From assembly GCF_000196115.1 (NCBI RefSeq), contig NC_005027.1:2356001-2420000 (forward strand): DNA of 64,000 nucleotides, in the 5' to 3' direction. Shown here one piece after another: positions 36,315-45,531 of this stretch (its first letter is position 1; every line of letters starts with the position of its first letter). The notes beneath the pieces were generated by a model. The model had not been told where the DNA came from. It ran no database searches and saw only the letters and a program-made list of their open reading frames with translations. This stretch comes from Rhodopirellula baltica SH 1. Its GTDB lineage: Bacteria; Planctomycetota; Planctomycetia; Pirellulales; Pirellulaceae. Made by a program: the position numbers and the translations under genes.

Positions 36315-36806
36315 CTACTGCGACAAATCCAATTTGCTACCGCCAGACGATTCGCCACGATTCGCCTGCTGACCGTAACCTTGAGCGGCTCGTCGCGAAC
36401 CATCGTTCTGCTGCAACTGAGCCGCAACTTCATCACGGCTGCTGGTCAGCATCTCTTCGCTCGCCTGCTCACGAGCCATCAATTCGCGGTGCATTTCATC
36501 GCACTTCGCGTTTCGTTGCCGATGTTCCTCCGACACACGATGCGTCTCGCCCAATCGGGCCCGCTCGGTTTTTAGCTGCTCCGACGCCTGCACCAATTGC
36601 TCCACCGCACGCTGCTTCTGACTCAGCACTCGCATCAGCTCGTTCATGTGCCCGTCCGAAATCGCGGCCTCCTGTTGAAACGTTAATTCCAACAGCAACT
36701 GCAACAATTCGAATCGACGATCGATGATCGCTTCCATGTTCTCGTTCCCATCCATTGATGAATCGATGCTCGCGTCGCGGCCCCAATCAGAACGGACCAC
36801 CGGCAT
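36315..36806 (-). CDS. coiled-coil protein, FlgN-like or uncharacterised
   Basis: Up to 163 residues; start uncertain between ATGs at 36806, 36755 and 36737 (none has a strong ribosome-binding site). The core is a long coiled coil (IIDRRFELLQLLLELTFQQEAAISDGHMNELMRVLSQKQRAVEQL; LGETHRVSEEHRQRNAKCDEMHRELMAREQ). The two-helix organisation and length resemble FlgN-type flagellar chaperones, but I cannot confirm the family. The C-terminal tail is polar and Gly/Gln/Ser-rich. It follows the large TPR gene on the same strand by 82 bases. Confidence 0.65.
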   Translation of the reverse strand: MPVVRSDWGRDASIDSSMDGNENMEAIIDRRFELLQLLLELTFQQEAAISDGHMNELMRVLSQKQRAVEQLVQASEQLKTERARLGETHRVSEEHRQRNAKCDEMHRELMAREQASEEMLTSSRDEVAAQLQQNDGSRRAAQGYGQQANRGESSGGSKLDLSQ

Positions 36807-36888
36807 ACACGCTTGAGCGACCCGCAGTATCCACCCGGCGACTGTCGCACGTCAACGCAACCTTCCATCACACAATCGTGACGCTTCG

Positions 36889-39486
36889 TCACGGCGCCGT
36901 TTGATTGGTCAGCTGTGCCCCTTGGTCGAGCCTTTCGACCATCCAGGCCAAGTAGCGTTCCCAACCAGCACGATCATACCGCGTGACCATGTCAAATTCG
37001 TCGTCCCATTGGGCTCCGATTCTTCCGAGCACCACGTTTGCCTGCCGGATCAACAGATCCGCTTCGCGAACTCGACCGATCTTTCGCATCATCTGCGACT
37101 GCCCCAAGAAAGCTTCCAAGGAGGCTGGCTCGTTCATGTACCGCAATGCCATGTCACGATAAGCGTCCGCCGCTTCTGCGAACCGCCCCATGTCACGAAG
37201 CGTGTCCGCTTGACCGATCAACGAATTGCGAAGCAGTGCGCGCTGCTTGTCACTCAAATCACTGTCACGTTGTTGGTTCTGCAAAAAATTGGACAGCATC
37301 GCGAATTGATCCAACGCCGCCTGCCGACCCGCGTTCGCTTTCTGGCTCAACCCACGACGAGCCGTGTCCTGGAGCTCCGTTGACTCCAGCTCGACCTCCG
37401 GTAATTCCGCCGTCAACAAATGCCCACGGGCCAATGAGTACGCGGCGGTTTGTGTTCGGGGCATGGGCCAATATCGCTTCACCGCTTCATCCAATCGTCG
37501 CATCGCCAGTTGCAATGTCGGACGAGTCGAACGCAACGCTTCCACACGCTCGTTCCACTTCAACTCGCGTGACTTCAGTGTCTGTGACAAACTTTCCGCG
37601 AACAACATCTCGCCCAACGTCAGCAACGAGTCTCGCCAAGCCGGACTTTGCGGAGTCAACTGACCATCACTGAGATTGTCCTCCAACCATTCGCGAGCTC
37701 GCTCGCGATCGCCCAGATCCGCCGCCGCTTGAGCAGCCAACAGTCGAGCGTCATAACGCATCGGATCGCGGTCGTATTCGATGATGCATGTCTGCAACGA
37801 ATCGATCGCCCCTTTCGCATTTCCGTCTGCAAGCAAAGCCCGCCCGTGCGCCACCAAAGCTCGCGGAATTCGACCGCGTTCTTCGTATCGAAGGTAATCC
37901 TCCAGCAAAATCGCACTGCGTGAAAAGTGGCGGCCTTTCTGATACGACTCGATCGCCAGCCAAAGCGTCGGCACGTATTCCTCAGTGTCAAATTGTTCCT
38001 TCGCGGCCGCCGCAAACGCGTCTCCCGCACCGCGGAACTGCTCCCGCGCCAAGACGGATGCATCTCTGGACAACTCGCCTCCTGGACCCAACCCAGCCGC
38101 CAACGTTGCTTCGCCCCAATCTCGGTAAGCGATCCCGGCTTGGCTGTGTGAACTCGCCACACCCAACACCGGAGACGTGACCGTGGCGGTTTCGACCGCG
38201 GGCGCAAATTGGCCAGCACCACGCAGCATCGCGATGGCGTCAATGATTCTTTGCTTGACGTTCTCTCGAACGATTTCGGGGAAATCCAAAAACTGACTCT
38301 GGCCAATTTCTCGCACCAAATAACGAGATGTTTGGGCCACGTCTTCGCCCATACCTCGACTGGCCAGCAACTCGATTTCTGATATACCGCCTTCCAAACC
38401 ACGATCATCAAACGGTCGCTGCTGCCTCGCTTGAGTCAGGCGGGCCAACGCCAGATCGGGATCGTTAAGCAGCAAATACGATTGAGCGACCAACAAACGA
38501 GCACTGCCCGCAACCTTGGGATCCGCTTCGCGTTGCAATTGGTCCAGCACCTTGATGACGTCATTCAGCTCGGCTTTCGTTTCTGGTGGCAGCTCACGTC
38601 CGGCGACGATCGGAACGCCGGCGATCAACTGTGCCGAAATCGACGGTGGCAACGCTTCAATCACGCGACCAACTCGTGCCAACCCACGTTGCAAACTCAA
38701 CTGGTCACGAAGCTGCAATGCCCATGGCATTTGAGACGTCACTTCGCTAGAGATGTCTTCCTCGACCCGAGCGATCACGGGGAGCGAATCGTCATACCGC
38801 TTCAACTGATTCAACAACTCGATTCGCAGGATCTCTGCTTCGCTTCGGCGTCGTGCGTCCAAACTCGACTCTTCCAAGTGAGCCACAATCGTCCGAAGCG
38901 CTTCGTCCGGCTTAGCGGTGATCGATGACGCGAGTGATCGAGCCAGCAATGGCAACAACTCAGCTCGCAACGTCAAGTCGATCTCAACAGCCTGCTTCAA
39001 ATGCTTCGCTGCCTGTGCGTGCCGTCCCATCGCATGCAAGGTCGCACCCAACATCCGATGCCCCTCCGAATCGCGGCCTTCCGGAAAGCCAAGGTCGTGA
39101 GCTCGTTGCAGATAAGGCAACGCCTTTTCCATTTGCTCATGTCGATCCCGCGGTGCGACGGCTTGGTTCGCTCTCGCGTGTGTGCCAGCACCGATCAAGA
39201 ACTGCTGCATCGGGTACAGCTCCATGTGATCTTCGTTCAGCTGGTCCAACCCCGATCTCTCAGCGAGGTCGCCAGCGACCACGATGTTGCCCGCCACGTA
39301 TTGGGCGGACGCCAAATTCATGGCTTGCACCGCATCGATCTCTCGACCGCCAGCCACGATCGAAAACATGTATGCAAATCCCACCATCGTAAACATCGTC
39401 ACGAACGCGAGCGAAAGCACAGTGGTCTTGGACCGCTTGCTCGCCGGTGCGGGGTTGTCGTTCTTGGATTCGTCAGGATCAGCCAC
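36889..39486 (-). CDS. membrane-anchored TPR-repeat protein
   Basis: 865 residues. A single N-terminal membrane helix (TTVLSLAFVTMFTMVGFAYMFSIVAG, residues 21-46) after a short charged tail, then a long periplasmic region of helical repeats with TPR-like patterns (EKALPYLQRAHDLGFPEGRDSEGHRMLGATLHAMGRHAQAAKHLKQAVEI; ARALVAHGRALLADGNAKGAIDSLQTCI; LIGQADTLRDMGRFAEAADAYRDMALRYMNEPASLEAFLGQSQMMRKIG). Probably a scaffold for envelope complexes. Possibly cotranscribed with the coiled-coil gene downstream. Specific role unknown. Confidence 0.8.
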   Translation of the reverse strand: MADPDESKNDNPAPASKRSKTTVLSLAFVTMFTMVGFAYMFSIVAGGREIDAVQAMNLASAQYVAGNIVVAGDLAERSGLDQLNEDHMELYPMQQFLIGAGTHARANQAVAPRDRHEQMEKALPYLQRAHDLGFPEGRDSEGHRMLGATLHAMGRHAQAAKHLKQAVEIDLTLRAELLPLLARSLASSITAKPDEALRTIVAHLEESSLDARRRSEAEILRIELLNQLKRYDDSLPVIARVEEDISSEVTSQMPWALQLRDQLSLQRGLARVGRVIEALPPSISAQLIAGVPIVAGRELPPETKAELNDVIKVLDQLQREADPKVAGSARLLVAQSYLLLNDPDLALARLTQARQQRPFDDRGLEGGISEIELLASRGMGEDVAQTSRYLVREIGQSQFLDFPEIVRENVKQRIIDAIAMLRGAGQFAPAVETATVTSPVLGVASSHSQAGIAYRDWGEATLAAGLGPGGELSRDASVLAREQFRGAGDAFAAAAKEQFDTEEYVPTLWLAIESYQKGRHFSRSAILLEDYLRYEERGRIPRALVAHGRALLADGNAKGAIDSLQTCIIEYDRDPMRYDARLLAAQAAADLGDRERAREWLEDNLSDGQLTPQSPAWRDSLLTLGEMLFAESLSQTLKSRELKWNERVEALRSTRPTLQLAMRRLDEAVKRYWPMPRTQTAAYSLARGHLLTAELPEVELESTELQDTARRGLSQKANAGRQAALDQFAMLSNFLQNQQRDSDLSDKQRALLRNSLIGQADTLRDMGRFAEAADAYRDMALRYMNEPASLEAFLGQSQMMRKIGRVREADLLIRQANVVLGRIGAQWDDEFDMVTRYDRAGWERYLAWMVERLDQGAQLTNQTAP

Positions 39487-40116
39487 TTGGGCACCTCAAT
39501 AGGGAGCCTCTCGCGATACCAAATCTCAAGTCCTGACCGCAACTGCGGCGTGAAAACACGAAAGAACTCTGATTCTCAGATCCCCCCAAACCTCACCAAA
39601 CGGCCCGACAGCAGCGAAACGGACAGCCTAACGGGCAGACACGTCACCATCGGATCTCCGGACGGCTCTAGAAAACAACAGTTTTTTTTTCGTCACCGCC
39701 CCCTCCACCGCGTGTCGCAATTCCATACCAGCGACAGCCCCCAATACGCCGAGACACGCGGACTCCAAGCGATCGCGTCGCAGCGAATTTTCAATCGTTC
39801 AATCTTCCTGTTCAATTTGCATAATGGAACTCCACAGACCTCTAGCGGCCGCTAAGAGTGCCGGACCACCACTTTACACGTCTATGACGTACTTCCAGGG
39901 TCGTCGGCAACGAACTCAATTTGGCTGTCTGCGATTCTCCGCAATGCCCCGCCAGTTGGGTAGCGTGAGAAGACGACCTCGCTCGAACCATCACAGGCCC
40001 ACTCCAGCGAATGTCGCAAATTCATTCCCGCAGGCCGCAATCCCGCGGTGTACTTGGCTCTTTCACCCCTACCCTGAGACGGTTTCTTTTCTTCTCTTCA
40101 ATCTCATGGAGTTCTC
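39487..40116. other. 630-base divergent intergenic region
   Basis: It separates the TPR gene (minus) from the second DUF1559 gene (plus). I find no convincing gene: frames in it lack family signatures and ribosome-binding sites. A palindrome TAGCGGCCGCTA sits near 39843. Promoters for both flanking genes are expected here, but I cannot place them. Confidence 0.5.
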
Positions 40117-41352
40117 ATGCGCAATACATCTCGCGCGAACCAGCACGGTTTTACTTTGGTGGAACTGCTGGTTGTCATCGCCATCATTGGCGTCCTAGTT
40201 GGGTTGCTTCTTCCCGCGGTTCAAGCGGCTCGTGAAGCGGCCCGTCGAATGAGCTGCAGCAACAACTTCAAACAAATTGGTTTGGCGCTGCACAACTACC
40301 ACTCGGCGTACAACCAAGTTCCTGAGCAGCAAGGCGGAACGCACGGAACCGGCACCAACGCTTGGTCCGCAGCAACAGGCAACAACCGTCTGGACCTCTC
40401 GTGCCTTGTCGGCTTGACCCCATTCTTCGAACAACAAGGCTTGTGGGAACAAATCAGCAATCCCTACCAGGTCACCGAGGGATCCGCCGGCATTGGCAAC
40501 GTCTACGCTCCGATGGGCCCTTGGCCCGGCCGCCCACTCAACTCGGCGACCAATGCGGCCGGCGGCTTCTACGCTCCTTGGATGACCAGCCTTCCGATGC
40601 TGCGTTGCCCCAGTGACCCTGGCTTCGGCTTGCCCGGTCAAGGACGCACGAACTACGGACCATGCCTGGGCGACTCAACCGACACGACTTGGGGTGGCTA
40701 TCGAAACCGAGCCAACGGTGTCGTGACAAGCAATTCGTCCTACCAATCTCGCGTTCGAGCCTCACAACGAGGATTCTTCCGCAACCAACAAAAATCTGCC
40801 TTCCGTGACGTCTTGGACGGTCTGTCCAACACGATCGCTTTTGGCGAAATCGTCACCGACTTGGGCGATAGCGACACTCGCACCAAACCAGTCGACGGGG
40901 CGGTCAACCTGCTGAACATCGGCGGCAACACCTCCTGCGAAGGCTTCGTCGATCCAGAGCGTCCTCAGTTTTGGCTTAGCTCCGCCCCCAAGGTCGGCAG
41001 CGACGAACAAACCCGAGGAATGAAGTGGGCTTACGGCAGTCCCGTCAGCCAACAAGTCTTCACGATGCTGACACCGAACTCTCCGTTGTGCATTAACAAC
41101 ACCAACATCGTTTCCATCGCGACCTGCCCAATGGGAAGTCGCCACCAAGGTGGATGCCACGTTCTGATGGGTGACGGTGCTGTCAGATTCATCACTGATT
41201 CGATCGATGCTGGTAACGCGGATCGCGGACAAGTCGGAGCTCACGCTCAACACAACGACCCAGAATCGACCCCAGGGTCAGAAAGTCCATACGGCTTGTG
41301 GGGTGCACTCGGCACCCGAAGCGCCAAAGAAGTCCTCTCGGGAGAATTTTGA
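40117..41352 (+). CDS. DUF1559 family pseudopilin-like protein
   Basis: 411 residues. Classic prepilin signature: short basic leader, G11 followed by [51 protein letters not shown], the defining planctomycete DUF1559 N-terminus, and the C-terminal H-x(9)-DG motif ([14 protein letters not shown]). Leader cleavage should occur after G11. It ends 4 bases before a small lipoprotein gene on the same strand and shares its terminator. Function uncharacterised; probably an envelope or pseudopilus component. Confidence 0.94.
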   Translation: MRNTSRANQHGFTLVELLVVIAIIGVLVGLLLPAVQAAREAARRMSCSNNFKQIGLALHNYHSAYNQVPEQQGGTHGTGTNAWSAATGNNRLDLSCLVGLTPFFEQQGLWEQISNPYQVTEGSAGIGNVYAPMGPWPGRPLNSATNAAGGFYAPWMTSLPMLRCPSDPGFGLPGQGRTNYGPCLGDSTDTTWGGYRNRANGVVTSNSSYQSRVRASQRGFFRNQQKSAFRDVLDGLSNTIAFGEIVTDLGDSDTRTKPVDGAVNLLNIGGNTSCEGFVDPERPQFWLSSAPKVGSDEQTRGMKWAYGSPVSQQVFTMLTPNSPLCINNTNIVSIATCPMGSRHQGGCHVLMGDGAVRFITDSIDAGNADRGQVGAHAQHNDPESTPGSESPYGLWGALGTRSAKEVLSGEF

Positions 41353-41356
41353 TCCA

Positions 41357-41539
41357 ATGCGAATCGCCACCTCCAACCTTCTCGCTCTCGCACTGCTTGC
41401 GTTCATCGCAACGGCAGTCGGCTGCGGCGAATCAGAATCCGGTCCATCGTCCGACCCGGACCAAATCCAAGAATACCTGGATAACAATCCGGAAGCCGCA
41501 AACGCGGACATGGATCCACCACCAGATCCGCAAATGTAG
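41357..41539 (+). CDS. small lipoprotein downstream of the DUF1559 gene
   Basis: 60 residues from the ATG at 41357. The signal peptide MRIATSNLLALALLAFIATA ends in lipobox AVGC (C23); the remaining 37 residues are acidic and Pro-rich (GESESGPSSDPDQIQEYLDN..). Only 4 bases separate it from the DUF1559 stop. Small lipoproteins behind DUF1559 genes recur in planctomycetes (from memory), suggesting a functional pair. Function unknown. Confidence 0.8.
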   Translation: MRIATSNLLALALLAFIATAVGCGESESGPSSDPDQIQEYLDNNPEAANADMDPPPDPQM

Positions 41540-41570
41540 TCTTCTGAAGACGATCGAATGAAATGACAAG

Positions 41571-41597
41571 ACGCCGGCCATCCTTGGTCGGCGTTTT
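41571..41597 (+). terminator. intrinsic terminator of the DUF1559-lipoprotein operon
   Basis: ACGCCGGCCA (41571-41580) pairs with TGGTCGGCGT (41585-41594), one G-U pair, TCCT tetraloop, followed by TTTT. It lies 31 bases after the lipoprotein stop. Confidence 0.92.
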
Positions 41598-41797
41598 GCA
41601 TTGAATGGCAACCAGCAGCCGCAATCTTACAACCAGTCACTAAAGCAACAACGCACCAAACACTTCACCAGCCTTACGATCGCAACGACAATTGCGAGAG
41701 GCGCACCGCTTCGGGCTGCGGAACGGTTGGTAATGACCGTCAGCTACCTTCTGCTGAAACAGTCGACTGGGCGTCTTGCCCAAACGCTACCCACCAT

Positions 41798-44104
41798 TCA
41801 CTTCACGCGCACTGGTTTATCCGCCAGCCACACGAGCAATTGGTCGCCTTTCACTGTATGAAGTGGCAAGGCACCTGAAGCATCCCGCACGGTCGCGAGC
41901 GAACCGTTCTTGCTCCATTTGTAAGTCCCCGGTGGCAGCAACACATCGACGTCCCCGCCGACAGTGGACTCGATCAATACCCATCGACATTGGCCAGCTT
42001 CCATGCGGCCACTGACAAGATACCCACCCTCACCACGAAAACGCACCATCTTCACATCAGGCCAACGAGTTGGCACGGCGGGAAAGACTGCCAGCTTTCC
42101 ACCATGACTTTGCAGCATCATCTCTTGCATCGCCGTCGCACCATGCAACGGAGTCTCCATCACTGGCAAACCAATCTCTGAATAGAAAGTGTTCGGACGC
42201 AAGTACGGTCGCAGTTTCTCAAGGTACTCCAGTGCGGAATCACCATCGCCCAGCAGTGACGCCATGCAAGAACTGGCGGTGTAGGAATACCCAGCGATGC
42301 CTCGGCCAAACGAACGCCAATGATTGAGACTCCGCTCGATCAATTCACGGCTTTCTTCCGAGCGAGGAGTGATTGTTCGCAGCGGGTAGATCGCCATCAA
42401 ATGAGACCAATGTCGATGCCCATTGGTCAACCAAACGTCTCTGCCAACCGCTCGGCCGGTCTCGTTTGTTTGCACCGCTACCAAGTTTTGCGATAGATCT
42501 CGCCACGTCGGCAACAACGGTTCGTCTTCCACGGACAACTGCTTCTCTTCAGCAAGCTCGATCAATCGGTCGATCCCCCAACGCAACAAATCCAAGTCAT
42601 ACGTGCAATCCTCAGCCAATCGATATTCAGGACTGAAGGTCCGCGGAAGATGCAGCGTTCCATCGACGTCGGGTTCTAAGAAATGCCGGTAATAATTAAC
42701 CGCCCGAGTCAGTAAGGGATACAAGGTTTCATCACGGATCGAATCGTCAGCCCAATACCGACACTCCAGGTCAACGTTGTGCAACGCCCACAACAAATTG
42801 GCGCATTCCGCACCAATCTTTGGATCCATCTCGGGACGCCCCCCAGGCTGCCCCGCATGGGCGATTAGATCCCATCCCGATGACGATCGCCCAATCGCTG
42901 ATGAATCATGGCGGTATGGCTCCGCAACATTTTCGATCAAACGCTCTTGGTTATCGTGCAACTTCTGACGAAGCGCTGAAACGGTCCCGCGACGATTCGC
43001 CGTGTACCCGCCCGCGTGAGACAACTGCACGTTGAGGTTCCACCAAGTCGCACTCCAAGCCGTCGGCTGCAACCAAGGCCCCTGGTTATCAATGATCCAA
43101 CCTCGATCGCGAGTGGCGCACGCAAGCTTGTATTGCTGGATCCAATAGAAAGAATCCCAAAACGGATCCCCAGTCTGAAGAAAGCTTTGCGAGTAGTAGT
43201 TGTGCCACCATTCGCGATGGCTTCCGATCCAACTCTCGTGATCAGCACTCATCGCCGACCGAACCGCCGCGACAACACGATCGGATGCATCGGACTCCGG
43301 AAACGAGTGCTGGACACTCAACCACAACTGTGTCCGATCGGCGTCACGCTGCGTCGTCCATGCGACCGCGGTCTGGCCACCGGCCACCAAATCCTGGACG
43401 ACCAATTGAATTCCGTCGTCTGTTTCGATGATCTTTGGCGTGGGATGCGAAGCCTTTCGTTCCGCCTTCGCTCGAACCGCCCTGGGGCTTTTCGCTAACG
43501 TCGGAACATAAACAAACTTGGCATCGCTCAGCTCACCAGTCGTTTGCAGTTCGCAATGAATCACCGGTTCGGTCGCGTGGGCAATCGCAGTCCACTTCGC
43601 ATCCCCTTCGGCGGCTTGGATCGTCCCGCTGGCCTCGGCGTTCCACAACCCGATGCGAGACGCTCCACCGGAAATGTCCGCGGGCAATCGAAGTTCAAGA
43701 TGTCCGATGAAGTGCCGTCCGCGGTTGAGCACTTCGACATGCTTTTCAGACAAATCGTCTTCTTGCCATGGTCGATGGTCGTGAGCAGCCGAACAACCAA
43801 CATCGAACCGAACCGTCCGATCATCCACTTGATAAACCAGCGTGCCCTGTTCTCCATTTCCCGTGAACGGTGCCTCGTCCCATGAACGCGACATCGTGTC
43901 ACGATGCCAATCGCATTGTTTGAGAAACGCGGGCCAATCAACGAGGTTGTCCAGTGAAATCGAGGGACGCGTTTCGTCGATTTCATGTTCACCGGTCACT
44001 TGAGCAGATCCCGTTTGACCGCCCATCAAACCACAACCAACCAACAACCCGCACCAAATGGAAACAACGAGCAAAACTTGATGACGAGCGGTGGGCGGAT
44101 TCAT
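41798..44104 (-). CDS. exported glycoside hydrolase, GH95-like (alpha-L-fucosidase/galactosidase type)
   Basis: 768 residues from the ATG at 44104 (a GTG at 44146 is less likely). Lipoprotein signal with lipobox LVGC (C24). An N-terminal beta-sandwich begins WDEAPFTGNGEQGTLVYQVDDRTVRFDVGCSAAHDHRPW, as in GH95; the (alpha/alpha)6 barrel is seen in LQPTAWSATWWNLNVQLSHAGGYTANRRG, KIGAECANLLWALHNVDLECRYW and FSPEYRLAEDCTYDLDLLRWGIDRLIELAEE; a C-terminal beta domain follows. GH95 enzymes remove fucose or galactose from sulfated or plant glycans, fitting the sulfatase nearby. Assignment to GH95 rather than GH65-like families needs a profile search. Confidence 0.78.
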   Translation of the reverse strand: MNPPTARHQVLLVVSIWCGLLVGCGLMGGQTGSAQVTGEHEIDETRPSISLDNLVDWPAFLKQCDWHRDTMSRSWDEAPFTGNGEQGTLVYQVDDRTVRFDVGCSAAHDHRPWQEDDLSEKHVEVLNRGRHFIGHLELRLPADISGGASRIGLWNAEASGTIQAAEGDAKWTAIAHATEPVIHCELQTTGELSDAKFVYVPTLAKSPRAVRAKAERKASHPTPKIIETDDGIQLVVQDLVAGGQTAVAWTTQRDADRTQLWLSVQHSFPESDASDRVVAAVRSAMSADHESWIGSHREWWHNYYSQSFLQTGDPFWDSFYWIQQYKLACATRDRGWIIDNQGPWLQPTAWSATWWNLNVQLSHAGGYTANRRGTVSALRQKLHDNQERLIENVAEPYRHDSSAIGRSSSGWDLIAHAGQPGGRPEMDPKIGAECANLLWALHNVDLECRYWADDSIRDETLYPLLTRAVNYYRHFLEPDVDGTLHLPRTFSPEYRLAEDCTYDLDLLRWGIDRLIELAEEKQLSVEDEPLLPTWRDLSQNLVAVQTNETGRAVGRDVWLTNGHRHWSHLMAIYPLRTITPRSEESRELIERSLNHWRSFGRGIAGYSYTASSCMASLLGDGDSALEYLEKLRPYLRPNTFYSEIGLPVMETPLHGATAMQEMMLQSHGGKLAVFPAVPTRWPDVKMVRFRGEGGYLVSGRMEAGQCRWVLIESTVGGDVDVLLPPGTYKWSKNGSLATVRDASGALPLHTVKGDQLLVWLADKPVRVK

Positions 44105-44273
44105 AGACGCAATCACTTCGGGCGACAATTCAGAGACAGTCAACACACCGTGCTGATGTTAATCGCGGCCAAGAAAAAACACACCACACCCGCCAGCACT
44201 CGAGAGGCCTTTACCGAAAACCTTGACGGTGTTGCGATCGCCTGTATCGTCGACGCAAATCATTCTTGCAAAT

Positions 44274-45242
44274 TCAATCCGGGTTCACCGCCAAATGCTC
44301 CAGCAAATACGACAGTACCGTAGAGTGCTCCACATCAGCTCCCTTGTAATGCAACTCGCATTCAACGCCTGACTCCCGGAGCTTCTCCTGCAACTTGACG
44401 CCAAAATTAGACGTGTGGGTTGGATCACCTTGTTTCTGACCGATCTTGGGTTCATCGCTGTAAAACATGTAGATCGGAGGGTCATCCGATGACACGTGCT
44501 CGATTGGTGAATAGGCCTTGATCCACGGCAGCAACCTTTCTCTCGCTTCCAAGAACCTCGCGAACTGGACCGGTTTCTTGTCACCCTTTTCCGCGAACTG
44601 ACCGAACGCGTGCCCTCCGTACCAACTGTTCGGGGTCCACTCTCGCATTTGTTTTGGATCAAGCGTTGTTTGCGGACGGATCACAGCGGCCCCCATCAGA
44701 CGCGTGGACTGGCGTGCGATTGGATTGTCACTGGATGGATCTTTCATGTCATCGTGCAACGCCAACCACAACGATGTGCATGCACCGGCGGATCCCCCCA
44801 CTGCGATCATTCGATCCGGATCAATGCCAAACCGCTTTTTGTGATAGCGCACGAACTGCAACGCGGCAGCACAATCCGTCATGGGTGCTTTCACCGGCGG
44901 CGTGACATGCCCGGCCAAAGCATCTTGGATGTATCGATACTGAACAGAAATCACGGTGATCCCCGAATCAAGTAACTGCGGCAACATCCCCATCAAGTTT
45001 GCATCGGTCTGCGATCCACCACGCCATCCACCGCCGTGGATGTAAAAGACACACGGTGTGGGCTGATCCGAGCGACTGGTCGGCTTCCAATACATCAATT
45101 GTTGCTTGCGATGATCGCCGTACGAGATCCCGGTTTCGGTTGGCTCGGGATTAACGACCGCCTTGGGCGTTTGTGCAGCGACCGCTCCGGTGAAGCAGGC
45201 AGCAAAACAACCAGCTCGAAGAATGGATTGAGCAAGAATCAT
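44274..45242 (-). CDS. exported alpha/beta-hydrolase (carboxylesterase/lipase family)
   Basis: 322 residues from the ATG at 45242. Signal peptide MILAQSILRAGCFAACFTGA. Hormone-sensitive-lipase-like marks: oxyanion hole HGGGW (69-73), nucleophile elbow GGSAG (149-153, S151), a C-terminal region PPIYMFYSDEP likely holding the acid, and His in ADVEHST (H306). The open frame continues far upstream of 45242 without a start that adds homologous sequence. Probably a periplasmic deacetylase or esterase acting on glycan substituents, given the neighbouring glycosidase and sulfatase (inference). Confidence 0.87.
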   Translation of the reverse strand: MILAQSILRAGCFAACFTGAVAAQTPKAVVNPEPTETGISYGDHRKQQLMYWKPTSRSDQPTPCVFYIHGGGWRGGSQTDANLMGMLPQLLDSGITVISVQYRYIQDALAGHVTPPVKAPMTDCAAALQFVRYHKKRFGIDPDRMIAVGGSAGACTSLWLALHDDMKDPSSDNPIARQSTRLMGAAVIRPQTTLDPKQMREWTPNSWYGGHAFGQFAEKGDKKPVQFARFLEARERLLPWIKAYSPIEHVSSDDPPIYMFYSDEPKIGQKQGDPTHTSNFGVKLQEKLRESGVECELHYKGADVEHSTVLSYLLEHLAVNPD

Positions 45243-45531
45243 TTTGTTTCGCAGAAAAAAACGGAACCGTGTATGTGTCGAACATAGAAGTTCCGTAGTT
45301 CTACCCGATACGGCGTGCGAGTGTCGAAGGTCCTCCGCGAGATCGATCCATCCCATCTTCATCGTCTCCGTCACCAGCGCTCTTCGGTACAACCTTTGCT
45401 CGGTTCGCTCATTGATTTGGCACCCCAGGTTTTGCATGGCTGCCTGCCACCTACTCTTCCCCAACGAGTGGTGAGCGCAATCACGCACAACGTGAAAGCA
45501 TTCGCTGCTCTCCCCCCCACAAACAACTTGG

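Noticed and set aside
39001-39855. 284-residue plus-strand frame
   Set aside because: Antisense to the start of the TPR gene and into the intergenic gap; His/Arg-rich and no start signal.
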